DNA of 64,000 nt from Candidatus Methylobacter favarea (GTDB lineage Bacteria; Pseudomonadota; Gammaproteobacteria; Methylococcales; Methylomonadaceae), in assembly GCF_902806695.1 (NCBI RefSeq), contig NZ_CADCXN010000058.1, forward strand, positions 88,159 to 152,158, in the 5' to 3' direction. The position numbers and the translations under genes were made by a program. This document shows positions 1-7,979 of the stretch, piece by piece. The notes beneath the pieces were generated by a model. It was not told the DNA's origin, did not search any database, and saw only the letters and a program-made list of their open reading frames with translations. The stretch's first letter is position 1, and each line of letters opens with the position of its first letter.

Positions 1-2
1 GC

Positions 3-2141
3 GGCATGCTTTATGCCAATCAGACAGGCCAGCAAATACTGGGATTAAAGAAAAATAATGACCTGTCCAGACAGTCCCTGCATGGCGGCTTTCCTGAATG
101 GATGGGCAAGCGGGTGATGAAGGAAGGCATTCCGCATGCGATTCGGCATGGCGTCTGGAGCGGAGAAACGACCGTCTTAAGCTATGATGGCCGCGAGATG
201 CCCTTTCTTCAAGTCATCATTGCGCACAAGGATAAGGACGGATCGCTACAATATTTATCCACTATCGGCCGCGATATTACCCAGCTTAAGGCGGACAAAG
301 CCAGAATTGTCCGTCTAAACCGGATTTACAGTTTACTCAGCGGCATTAATACGACCATCGTACGTGTCCGCAAGGCAGAAGAACTGTTCGTTGAGGCCTG
401 CCGCATCGCTATTGATCTGGGTAAATTTATGTTCGCCTGGATCGGGATGCTTGATAACAGCACCCTGAAAATTAAGCCCATTGCAACAGCAGGGTATGAC
501 GACGGCTATTTGGCGCAACTAAATTTAAGCGCCGCAGCCGCAAGTTCAGACGCCTGCCGCTTCGTAACAGAAGTTATTGCACAGGCAAGGCCGTTTATTT
601 GCAACGACATTGCTACGGATGACCGTGTGCAAGCCTGGCGCAGCGCTGCATTAAAGCGGGGTTACCGCTCAGCCGCAGTGCTGCCGCTGATCCTGGAAAT
701 GCGGACGGTTGGCGTATTTGTGCTATATGCAGCGGAGGCAAATGCGTTTGACAAGGAGGAAATGGCGCTGCTAGTCGAAATGGCGGGCGATATTTCATTT
801 TCTCTTGATCATCTTGAAAAAGAGCAACTGATCAATTATCTTGCCTGCTTTGATGCCGTTACCGGACTGCCGAACCGCGCGCTGTTTCAGGACCGCGTGG
901 ATCAGTGGATAGGTACTGCAAACCTTGATCAAAGAGAGTTTTCCTTAATCATGCTGGATCTGGAACGGTTCAGCAACATTAATGAATCTTTCGGCCGCCG
1001 AGCTGGTGATGATCTATTATGCCAGTTTACCCGGCGGCTGACTGCAATATTGGATGAAACCGATATTCTGGCGCATCTTTCAGGCGACTACTTTTGCATT
1101 GCTACCCTTCGCGGCGATAAAAGTCTCGAGGTCGCCCATATTCTTGAAATGATTTTATCGGGCATTCAAAATCAACCGTTTCGTATCTGCGAAGCCGAGT
1201 TGCGTGTTTCGGCCAGGGCAGGAATATCTTCCTATCCTGCCGATGGACAGGACATGGAGACGCTGTTACGCAATGCCGAGGCAGCTCTGAAAAAGGCTAA
1301 ACGCTCGGGCGACAAATATCTGTTTTATACGCCTGAATTCAATGCGCAGGTTTCCGAGAAGCTGTCGCTGGAAAATAAATTGCGGCGGGCGCTTGAACAG
1401 GAACAACTGGTTCTGCATTACCAGCCGAAAATTGAGCTTATTAACGGCAGGATTATCGGACTTGAGGCCCTGCTGCGGTGGAATGATCCTGAAATCGGCC
1501 TGGTCCCGCCCATGAGATTCATACCTCTGCTTGAAGAAACCGGACTTATTATCGAGGCAGGACGCTGGGCACTTGAAAAAGCCGTAGCGGACTCGCTGGT
1601 CTGGCAGGCAAAAGGATTCCGCTCGCCGCGAATAGCGGTCAATGTATCGCCGATTCAGCTTCGGCAGAAGGATTTTGTCAATACAGTGGCGAGTGCCCTA
1701 AGCGGCGCCGGCAAGGGGATGGTTGAACTGGAGCTTGAAATTACGGAAAGTCTCATTATGCAGGATATCGAGGCCAATATCCAAAAACTGCGCCGCATTC
1801 GGGAGATGAATGTAGAAGTATCCATAGACGATTTTGGTACCGGCTATTCTTCTCTCAGCTATCTGTCCAAACTACCTGTAAACACCTTGAAAATTGACCG
1901 CGCCTTCATCACCCACATGAGCACTAACAGCGATGACCTGTCTATCGTCTCAACCATCATTTCCCTGGCCCACACATTAAATCTGAAGGTCGTCGCGGAG
2001 GGTGTGGAGACTGATGAACAGGCTAATCTGCTGCGACGGCTCAAATGCGACGAAATTCAGGGATTTCTGTTCAGTCCGGGCGTTCCCGCACCGCAGATCG
2101 AAAAATTTTTGCTTGAAGAAAAAGCCTTGATCAACAAATAG
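3..2141 (+). CDS. PAS-GAF-GGDEF-EAL cyclic-di-GMP signalling protein (5' partial)
   Basis: Cytoplasmic c-di-GMP signalling protein whose frame runs open through the left edge, so the N-terminus is missing. In order: the end of a PAS/PAC sensor (residues about 1-100, ending in a typical GRDITQLK), a GAF domain (about 110-270), a GGDEF domain (about 280-440, with the TGLPNRALF entry motif) and an EAL domain (about 455-705). The GGDEF signature is SGDYF near residue 360, so cyclase activity is doubtful. The EAL side keeps EALLRW and DDFGTGYSS, as in active phosphodiesterases. The likely net role is c-di-GMP hydrolysis controlled by the PAS/GAF input, with the GGDEF domain perhaps only binding GTP. 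The next gene is unrelated. The family call is firm; the direction of activity is inferred. Confidence 0.93.
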   Translation, partial: GMLYANQTGQQILGLKKNNDLSRQSLHGGFPEWMGKRVMKEGIPHAIRHGVWSGETTVLSYDGREMPFLQVIIAHKDKDGSLQYLSTIGRDITQLKADKARIVRLNRIYSLLSGINTTIVRVRKAEELFVEACRIAIDLGKFMFAWIGMLDNSTLKIKPIATAGYDDGYLAQLNLSAAAASSDACRFVTEVIAQARPFICNDIATDDRVQAWRSAALKRGYRSAAVLPLILEMRTVGVFVLYAAEANAFDKEEMALLVEMAGDISFSLDHLEKEQLINYLACFDAVTGLPNRALFQDRVDQWIGTANLDQREFSLIMLDLERFSNINESFGRRAGDDLLCQFTRRLTAILDETDILAHLSGDYFCIATLRGDKSLEVAHILEMILSGIQNQPFRICEAELRVSARAGISSYPADGQDMETLLRNAEAALKKAKRSGDKYLFYTPEFNAQVSEKLSLENKLRRALEQEQLVLHYQPKIELINGRIIGLEALLRWNDPEIGLVPPMRFIPLLEETGLIIEAGRWALEKAVADSLVWQAKGFRSPRIAVNVSPIQLRQKDFVNTVASALSGAGKGMVELELEITESLIMQDIEANIQKLRRIREMNVEVSIDDFGTGYSSLSYLSKLPVNTLKIDRAFITHMSTNSDDLSIVSTIISLAHTLNLKVVAEGVETDEQANLLRRLKCDEIQGFLFSPGVPAPQIEKFLLEEKALINK

Positions 2142-2192
2142 CTCATCAGCATTCTGTTTCCATGCAAGGAGTAAGTGGTAAATTTTTATGAG

Positions 2193-2330
2193 ATGAAGCC
2201 GTATAATACTAACCTGAAAAATAAAAGTTATGTAAATGTCAGGCTTGGCTGTCTGATCGTTCTTCTTAGCGTAATTATTACAGGCATGGCCCTATGGAAA
2301 CTTGCCGCCTTTATCCTATCGAAATTATAA
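2193..2330 (+). CDS. Possible 45-aa single-pass membrane protein
   Basis: A short reading frame from ATG to TAA encodes 45 residues. It has a basic, polar N-terminus (MKPYNTNLKNKS) followed by about 25 hydrophobic residues (LGCLIVLLSVIITGMALW and on), as in small inner-membrane proteins. It lies between the c-di-GMP protein and the ferredoxin gene on the same strand. An AAGGAG sequence lies about 22 bases upstream, too far to be a good ribosome site, so expression is uncertain. I recognise no family. It could be a chance frame, but a transmembrane helix behind a positive N-terminus in so short a frame is suggestive. Confidence 0.3.
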   Translation: MKPYNTNLKNKSYVNVRLGCLIVLLSVIITGMALWKLAAFILSKL

Positions 2331-2394
2331 ATTTTATTGTAAGCTATGGACAGCTGACTCCCTGAACCGCCTGCCCAGCGGCAACCAAAATATT

Positions 2395-2703
2395 ATGAGC
2401 TATTATAAATACCATGTGTTCTTCTGCACCAATCAGCGCCAAGACGGCAGAGCCTGTTGTGCAGATAAGGATGCCCGGGCAATGTGCGATTACGCCAAGG
2501 ATCAAGTTAAGAAACTGAAACTGCACGGCCGCGGTAAATGCCGTATCAATAGCGCAGGCTGTATGGACCGATGCGGTCAAGGGCCGGTACTGGCGATTTA
2601 TCCGGAAGGAGTATGGTACACCTATGCGGGCAAAGCCGATATTGATGAAATTATCGAAGAACATCTGCAGCAGGGACGCATTGTAAATCGGTTGAAAATC
2701 TGA
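2395..2703 (+). CDS. Thioredoxin-like [2Fe-2S] ferredoxin
   Basis: A 102-residue soluble protein of the thioredoxin-fold [2Fe-2S] ferredoxin family, usually a small electron carrier. Seven cysteines are visible. The first lies in HVFFCTNQR near the N-terminus and others in ACCADKDARAMC; the pair in GCMDRCGQGP gives the typical C-x3-C of the cluster site. The ending VWYTYAGKADIDEIIEEHL is also typical of the family. The frame is open about 30 codons further upstream, but family members begin close to the YKYHVFFC strand, so I chose the ATG at 2395. It stands alone, and the sequence does not show its redox partner. Confidence 0.82.
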   Translation: MSYYKYHVFFCTNQRQDGRACCADKDARAMCDYAKDQVKKLKLHGRGKCRINSAGCMDRCGQGPVLAIYPEGVWYTYAGKADIDEIIEEHLQQGRIVNRLKI

Positions 2704-3421
2704 TTACCGGCTTGCTGACTAATCCGCATTAATTTAGTATGCTTTTTAGCTAAGCGCTTGCCTGAACGAAAGCACTTCCCTCCCTTTCTTCGCCGGGTTC
2801 ACCACGCTATAATTTTTTATGAGCCTGTATATTTATATATTCCTCATCACCCTTAGCTTCATCTTCTAGCCGGACTCTTGCTGAAAAAATTTCAGCGGGC
2901 TTCTGGGTTTATCCACCACGGGCCTTTACCCATAAAAGATTTCCTTGATAGTTGCTTTACTATCCCCTTCGAATAATCGAATACACAGCCATTCTTTGGC
3001 CTTATTATTGCGGAAAAAAATCCTGGCCTTCTCCCCTTTCTCCTGAAGTCTGCCCAGGGCGATATGTGTGACAGCGCACCGACTAGAGTCACCCAAGCAT
3101 TTTATTATAGATTTGAAAGAATTCATTAATTTCTGGAGTGGTTCTTAAACCTGATTGAGGCGAATACGGCGATAGGCTCACTCTCCATCGACCCTAGACA
3201 ATAGGAGGAAATAAAGCAGGCATGACGACTGTAGCATCAAGCCGAAGATGAGCGTTATTGCCATAGTTGGGTTTTTTATTATTTCATCATTAGCTGTCCA
3301 GAGGCCTTGAGCAACTATTAACAGTTATCTCGAAATAGATTCTTCAAATTGAATTCCTGTTGGAATTATTTTCAAGATCAAATTGATCCTGGTAACCATT
3401 TTAAAATTAAAGGAATATTTT
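2704..3421. other. Long intergenic region with no convincing gene
   Basis: About 700 bases separate the ferredoxin from the EF-hand gene. The best candidate inside is a 66-residue frame on the minus strand (2926-3126, starting MNSFKSIIKCLGDSS, rich in charged residues). It has no clear ribosome site and no family I recognise. A small hairpin, GCTGAAA/TTTCAGC at 2880-2896, lies beyond its 3' end and could be a weak terminator. The rest is AT-rich with scattered stops. I see no RNA gene or known riboswitch pattern. Confidence 0.4.
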
Positions 3422-4360
3422 ATGAAAACTAAAAAAATTATACACGAAGCAAGTAACTCTATAAAAATTGACCGGTTAGAGGTAAGAAGCCTGCAATTTT
3501 TTAAAATTTTCACTCTACCGGTATGGGTGGCTATTGTTATAACTATCGGTCTTGGTTCAATTGCCAAACCTGTACGGTCACAAACTGCCGGAACCGAAGA
3601 TGTGAAGCGGAATTATCGCTATATCAAACCTCAGGGTGTAGAAAATAAAACGGAAACCGGTAACTCAGGCACCAAGAAATCCACCTCGGCAAAAACTGCT
3701 GATGAAGCTAAAAAAACAAATCAGCCAGAGCACGGAGCCACTTCAGGCACAGGCGGAACTGAGAAAAGTGCCCAGCAAGGTGCAAAGGAGAGTTCCGGCA
3801 CAATGAAGGAGCCTAAGAAAGCACAGCCAGGCGAACAAACCAGAAGCTCCGGCACAGAAACCGCTCCTTTAAATTCTAAAGAGAGTTCGGCTGATAAACG
3901 CCCTGATGTTAAAAAACCCCTTTCAGGTTCTGAGAATACTGCCACAGGGGGAACTGTCGGGCAAGAACCTAAAGGATCATCTGCTGCAACAGTCAAAGAA
4001 CCCAGCGGTCAAACACCGCCATCAGCCAACCCGCCTGCTACTACCGGCCAAAACCCTCCGCCAATAACGCCCCCAGCTAAGCAAACAAAAGCCGCAAGCT
4101 CAACTTCTGAGGATCAAAAACCCCAAATTGATCATAAAATTGATCCGGTCAGTAACGCTGCAGAAGGTGAAAAGGCATTCCTCACCTTCGATAAGGCAGA
4201 TAAAAACGGCGATCACTATGTAACTAAAGATGAAATCCAGGATTTCCCGGAGTTGCTGGAAGTATTCGACAAGGTAGATGCGGGCAAGGACGGCAAACTG
4301 GAACAACATGAATACCAAAATTTGGGTATGGAAACCAAACGTGAAGGAGAAATTCCCTAA
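3422..4360 (+). CDS. Membrane-anchored or exported EF-hand protein with long low-complexity linker
   Basis: A 312-residue protein with three parts. The first is an N-terminal basic stretch followed by a hydrophobic segment (residues about 28-52), either a signal anchor or an uncleaved signal. The second is about 170 residues rich in Ser, Thr, Pro, Lys, Gly and Glu, likely disordered. The third is a C-terminal pair of EF-hands, with loops DKNGDHYVTKDE and DAGKDGKLEQHE, near residues 265-300. Both loops carry acidic residues at calcium positions 1, 5 and 12. The ATG at 3422 is preceded by AAAGGAAT at a good distance, so I prefer it over the longer frame from 3383. Role inferred: calcium-responsive envelope or periplasmic protein; no enzyme domain is visible. 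Confidence 0.75.
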   Translation: MKTKKIIHEASNSIKIDRLEVRSLQFFKIFTLPVWVAIVITIGLGSIAKPVRSQTAGTEDVKRNYRYIKPQGVENKTETGNSGTKKSTSAKTADEAKKTNQPEHGATSGTGGTEKSAQQGAKESSGTMKEPKKAQPGEQTRSSGTETAPLNSKESSADKRPDVKKPLSGSENTATGGTVGQEPKGSSAATVKEPSGQTPPSANPPATTGQNPPPITPPAKQTKAASSTSEDQKPQIDHKIDPVSNAAEGEKAFLTFDKADKNGDHYVTKDEIQDFPELLEVFDKVDAGKDGKLEQHEYQNLGMETKREGEIP

Positions 4361-4481
4361 CGAATGAGTATGAGGCGGCCTGCTGCGCTTACCGTAGTTT
4401 AAATAAGCGAGTCATAGGAAATATATATACCGTTAATTACTAACATGCCGCATTTACAAGTGTTTTAGCGAAGGAATAATC

Positions 4482-5300
4482 ATGAGCACAACAGATGGCA
4501 GCTACGGTCTTAAAGAAGCTTCGGGCCGAATGGAAAGCTTGGAACCTTTTAAATCCCAGACCAGTGTATGTCTGGCTATAAATCGGGGATTACACATCCT
4601 GGGTAATCAAAACTGCCTGAAATCCGGAACTCGGATACCTACGCTGCCAGATAATTTTATTGTGCCGAGAAAAATAGCCCGCTTCGCCGGTAAAGGCAGC
4701 TCTGAATGCCTGGAGCATGCGAGTGACGAAGCGGCTGTTCAGTGCTGTCAGGTTTATCGCTCGAAAGTACTTTATACCAAGGCTAAATCGGCAAAATCTG
4801 TTCAATATTCCGCTAATAAAACGCCCGTGTTTGGGCGTTTTTTTGCGGTTATTGCTCTGGATTCAGCCGGTACGATACATCAGGGCAGGCGTTTGGCCGT
4901 CAAGTTCTATACCGGGAATGAAGCCACTGCGCTTAAAATCGTAATTTTTGCTGCCGCATGGATAGGTATAGAAGCTTTTTTAATAATGAAGTCCACGCTG
5001 GAGAAAGTCGGCGTTGCAACTAAAATAGCGTCCCCCAGTCTGGGTAAAGTATTCGATGCCCAGAGCAAGAGCCTAGCTGTCGACCAGGCTGAAGATTTTT
5101 TACTGAAGATGGGCATTAAAACTAACAAAACTTCTATGCCTTCAGAAATAATTATAGGCAGCAAGACTGCTATGCCGGCAAGCTTGGCGGAGAATTTTAT
5201 AGCCGCAATTGCTGCGTACCGGCAGGGGGAGCGGTTTGCGCTAACCCGAGTTAATGAAGCAACTACTATAATTAGAGCCGTTCTGCAGAGAGAAGCTTAA
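4482..5300 (+). pseudogene. Internally deleted, diverged large-subunit catalase (KatE-type) remnant with open frame
   Basis: This 272-codon frame is a shrunken relative of large-subunit (HPII-type) catalases, which are normally about 700 residues. Residues about 42-145 follow the catalase N-terminal core in order: NQNCLKSGTRIPTLPDNF, then LEHAS where VHARG is expected, KTPVFGRF for TPVFVRF, and RRLAVKFYT for RGFAVKFYT. The frame then jumps to the C-terminal DJ-1/PfpI-like domain (residues about 150-255). The NPVFF region and the haem-ligand tyrosine segment are absent, so it cannot be a working catalase. The start keeps a good ribosome site (GAAGGA), and no stop interrupts the frame, which is odd for plain decay. 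An intrinsic-terminator hairpin lies inside at 4819-4844. The antiporter gene follows 18 bases downstream. A repurposed protein is possible but unproven. Confidence 0.72.
4819..4844 (+). terminator. Intrinsic terminator-like hairpin inside the catalase remnant
   Basis: AAACGCCC (4819-4826) pairs perfectly with GGGCGTTT (4833-4840) around a six-base loop, and seven consecutive T follow from 4838. It sits inside the open frame, where catalases encode TPVFVRF. It probably arose by small changes in that coding motif and may cut transcripts short of the antiporter gene. Confidence 0.6.
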
Positions 5301-5318
5301 GCGGCCGTTTCAGAGGCT

Positions 5319-6647
5319 ATGTCATTCGCAATTTGGGCTCTTATTATCGGCGCGCTGCTTATAGTCGCAGCTTTGTCGAATACTTTGCTGAAAAGGCTTC
5401 CTGTCAGTACTGCCATGGTTTATCTGGCAGTAGGTTACGGACTGGGGCCGGCAGGACTGAGACTCATGGAGCCCAATCCGCTCACCTATTCCATACTTCT
5501 GGAAAGAATGGCGGAAGCTGCAGTGCTTATATCACTTTTCGCTGTGGGCCTGAAATTGGGGCTTCCCCTATCCAACAAAGTTTGGCGTCTGCCCGTGCGA
5601 TTGGCCGTTATCTCTATGGTGGTAACCATAGGACTGATCGCTATAATCGGAATTTTGGCTTTCAGTCTCCCTTTGGGCGCGGCAATTCTGCTAGGCGCCA
5701 TTTTGGCGCCGACCGATCCGGTTCTGGCTTCCGATGTGCAGGTCGAAGAAGCAAATGATCAGGACCGGTTGCGCATAAGTTTGACTGGCGAAGGGGCATT
5801 GAATGACAGCTCCGCTTTTCCTTTTGTAATGTTGGGCCTGGGCTTACTGGGTTTACACGATTTAGGCATAGGGGGCGGGCGCTGGCTATTAGTTGATGTG
5901 CTTTGGGCCGCGGCAGGCGGTCTGCTTATAGGAACCGTCCTGGGCTCCTTGATCGGGCGCCTGGTCGTTTATATGCGCAGCCATCACAAAGAGTCAGTGG
6001 GTCTCGATGAATTCCTTACCCTGGGTCTTATCGCCTTTACCTATGGAGTAGCCGTCCTCAGCTATACCTATGGTTTTTTGGCTGTTTTCGCCGCCGGCTT
6101 TGCTCTGCAGCGAATAAAGCAGCCCGGCAAAATCGATCCTGCCTCATCTGTATCCATTGAAGCCACCTATTTGCAGAGCAAACAGGTTCAGGAAGAGTTG
6201 GCAACCCATTCGGAATATGCAGGTCTTTATATGATGCATGAAGTGCAGGGCTTTAACGAACGCCTGGAACGCATTGCTGAAGTGGCGATTGTGCTAATAG
6301 TAGGGGCGATGTTGCCATTTATTTCTATTGCGTCTGGCTCAGTATGGTTTCTTGCAGTATTGTTTCTGCTAATACGCCCTCTTTCAGTATGGGTTGGACT
6401 GCGCGGTAATGCTATAGACCAGGATCAATGGATTTTAATGTCATGGTTCGGGATTCGGGGAATCGGTTCAATTTATTACTTGATGTATTCAATTAACCAT
6501 GGCCTGCCACCTGCGATAGCCCACGAAATTACTTCCCTGACAATTACAACGGTAGCGGTTTCGATTGTACTTCATGGCATATCAGTAACGCCGCTAATGA
6601 GTCTTTATGCCAAAAGAAAAGCTCGAAGATCTCAGGCAAAAATTTAA
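5319..6647 (+). CDS. NhaP-type cation/proton antiporter (CPA1 family)
   Basis: A 442-residue inner-membrane antiporter with about 12 hydrophobic segments, exchanging Na+ or K+ for protons. The CPA1 signatures are present: APTDPVLASDVQ near residues 130-140 and GEGALNDSSAFPFV near 155-170, whose Asn-Asp pair is the expected ion-binding site. A hydrophilic loop of about 50 residues (roughly 265-315) separates two membrane blocks. No cytoplasmic RCK/TrkA domain follows, unlike many KefB-type proteins. It starts 18 bases after the catalase remnant and may once have shared its transcript. The family is firm; ion specificity cannot be told from sequence. Confidence 0.9.
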   Translation: MSFAIWALIIGALLIVAALSNTLLKRLPVSTAMVYLAVGYGLGPAGLRLMEPNPLTYSILLERMAEAAVLISLFAVGLKLGLPLSNKVWRLPVRLAVISMVVTIGLIAIIGILAFSLPLGAAILLGAILAPTDPVLASDVQVEEANDQDRLRISLTGEGALNDSSAFPFVMLGLGLLGLHDLGIGGGRWLLVDVLWAAAGGLLIGTVLGSLIGRLVVYMRSHHKESVGLDEFLTLGLIAFTYGVAVLSYTYGFLAVFAAGFALQRIKQPGKIDPASSVSIEATYLQSKQVQEELATHSEYAGLYMMHEVQGFNERLERIAEVAIVLIVGAMLPFISIASGSVWFLAVLFLLIRPLSVWVGLRGNAIDQDQWILMSWFGIRGIGSIYYLMYSINHGLPPAIAHEITSLTITTVAVSIVLHGISVTPLMSLYAKRKARRSQAKI

Positions 6648-6864
6648 CAATTTTTGGATAGTTTACTAATTGGGACATGAAAAATAATTAAGTGCGCTAC
6701 CGCACTGACTAAAACCGCTTGATTTGATATTCTTTTTTTAAATTGTGAATAATTTTTCTGTTACACAATGAAAAAGCCAAGCTGAAAAATATTCTGTATA
6801 TTTGAATTGTTCTTTAAATCGAAGTAAATAGCTCTTGTTACTACTTTCAATCGAGGATACACCT

Positions 6865-7134
6865 ATGACCGCATCTAGTGCAGAACAACTATCCAAAGCC
6901 GCCGGCAAGACTGTCGAGCGCGTTAAAGCCGATGCCCATGAAGCGGTGGAAACCGCCGCGAACGTCTCCCGCCAGGCCGCCAAAGTTATGGGTGAAAAAG
7001 GCGAGCAAATGAAACACCTGGAAGAGCAATTTGTCGAAAATTGCCGCAACTATGTCCATGACAAGCCGGTGACCTCTCTCGGCGTTGCCGTAGCTCTGGG
7101 TTTTTTACTTAGCCGCTTGGTTAGCACACGCTAA
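6865..7134 (+). CDS. DUF883 (ElaB/YqjD-like) ribosome- or membrane-associated protein
   Basis: An 89-residue protein of the DUF883 family. A long amphipathic helix rich in Ala, Lys and Glu (residues about 5-60) is followed by a C-terminal membrane helix with the hallmark KPVTSLGVAVALGFLLSRL. E. coli YqjD and ElaB are inner-membrane tail-anchored proteins that bind ribosomes in stationary phase; the same role here is inference. The ATG at 6865 has CGAGGA eight bases upstream and is preferred over the TTG at 6835. It heads a four-gene run, with only 9 bases to the YqjE-like gene, matching the yqjD-yqjE-yqjK order known in enterobacteria. Confidence 0.88.
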   Translation: MTASSAEQLSKAAGKTVERVKADAHEAVETAANVSRQAAKVMGEKGEQMKHLEEQFVENCRNYVHDKPVTSLGVAVALGFLLSRLVSTR

Positions 7135-7143
7135 CCTTGCGTC

Positions 7144-7575
7144 ATGATATCTTCTTCTGTAGATAAAAGCCCGCCCCGGCCCGCCTCTGCGGGCGACGGA
7201 CTGGGAGCGGACGATTTGATCCGGGATGCGGGAGCGCTTTGGCGCGAGCTAACCGGACTGGCGCATGAGCAGATGGAACTGGCTTCGCTTGAAACCCGAC
7301 AGGCAGGCAAAAGCTTGGTCAGGTTGCTCATTTTTGCCGTCCTTTTAGCAGTCTTTTTGTTGGGAGCGTGGTTGGGTTTGCTGGGCGCAAGTGTAGTCTG
7401 GCTGCATGAACAGGGACTGCCGGTTAGCTTAGCCTTGGCGGCCGGTGTTGGTCTGAATTTGCTGGGGGCATTACTAATTTACGGAATGATCGGTTACCAC
7501 AGCAGGCGTTTGCAATTTTCCGCTACCCGTCGCAGTCTGCAGGCCTTGTCAACACAGCTTAGGGGAAGCCGCTAA
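7144..7575 (+). CDS. YqjE-like phage-holin-superfamily membrane protein
   Basis: A 143-residue membrane protein of the YqjE/holin superfamily III type. After a polar N-terminus (about 60 residues) there are two hydrophobic helices (about 60-88 and 95-118) and a basic C-terminal tail. It lies between the DUF883 gene and a YqjK-like gene, the usual company of yqjE. Its stop overlaps the next start (TAATG), so translation is probably coupled. No lysis genes are nearby, so holin is a family name rather than a function here. Confidence 0.82.
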   Translation: MISSSVDKSPPRPASAGDGLGADDLIRDAGALWRELTGLAHEQMELASLETRQAGKSLVRLLIFAVLLAVFLLGAWLGLLGASVVWLHEQGLPVSLALAAGVGLNLLGALLIYGMIGYHSRRLQFSATRRSLQALSTQLRGSR

Positions 7576-7979
7576 TGGCTGGACCGTTGGCTAAAGCACC
7601 GCCCTTTCGTTCTTTAGCCGCGCATATCCGCTATCACGAGCAGCGGCTGGATGAGCGGCGGCAGGTGTTGCGGATGCATGCTTCCACTTGGGCCGGCAAG
7701 CTTCGCTACACATTCAGACAACCTTCTTCGTTGCTATGTGGAGTGGCTGCAGGCTTTATTGCAGGAGAGTTAACAAGAAGGCCTACGAACTCGGCTAAAA
7801 ATGCCTCTCCTCCGCGCGTTAAACGGCCTACGGCTTTGGAGCAGGTTATGAAAGTCATTACTCTTGCCCAGACCGTATCCGCCGGGTGGCCTTGGCTGGC
7901 CCCTTCTCCTGCTTCAACAGAGCCTGACGCGGCGGTTAAGGTCAACTCCGATGCCGGCGGATACGCGCCGATTGACTAA
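7575..7979 (+). CDS. YqjK-like small membrane-associated protein
   Basis: A 134-residue protein in the yqjK position of the cluster. It has a basic amphipathic N-terminus (HEQRLDERRQVLRMH) and one short hydrophobic stretch (PSSLLCGVAAGFIAGEL, about residues 51-67), then a polar tail. The start overlaps the preceding stop by one base and its 3' end overlaps the YihY gene by 29 bases, so the run is surely one transcript. Function is unknown; the name rests on position and shape rather than on a strong motif. Confidence 0.6.
   Translation: MAGPLAKAPPFRSLAAHIRYHEQRLDERRQVLRMHASTWAGKLRYTFRQPSSLLCGVAAGFIAGELTRRPTNSAKNASPPRVKRPTALEQVMKVITLAQTVSAGWPWLAPSPASTEPDAAVKVNSDAGGYAPID

Noticed and set aside
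3170..3265. Possible riboswitch before the EF-hand gene
   Set aside because: I could not match the stretch to any riboswitch pattern, and it lies more than 150 bases from the start.
7144..7575. Phage holin as evidence of a prophage
   Set aside because: The protein matches the YqjE branch and sits with DUF883 and YqjK-like genes, a chromosomal stress set; no other phage genes are near.
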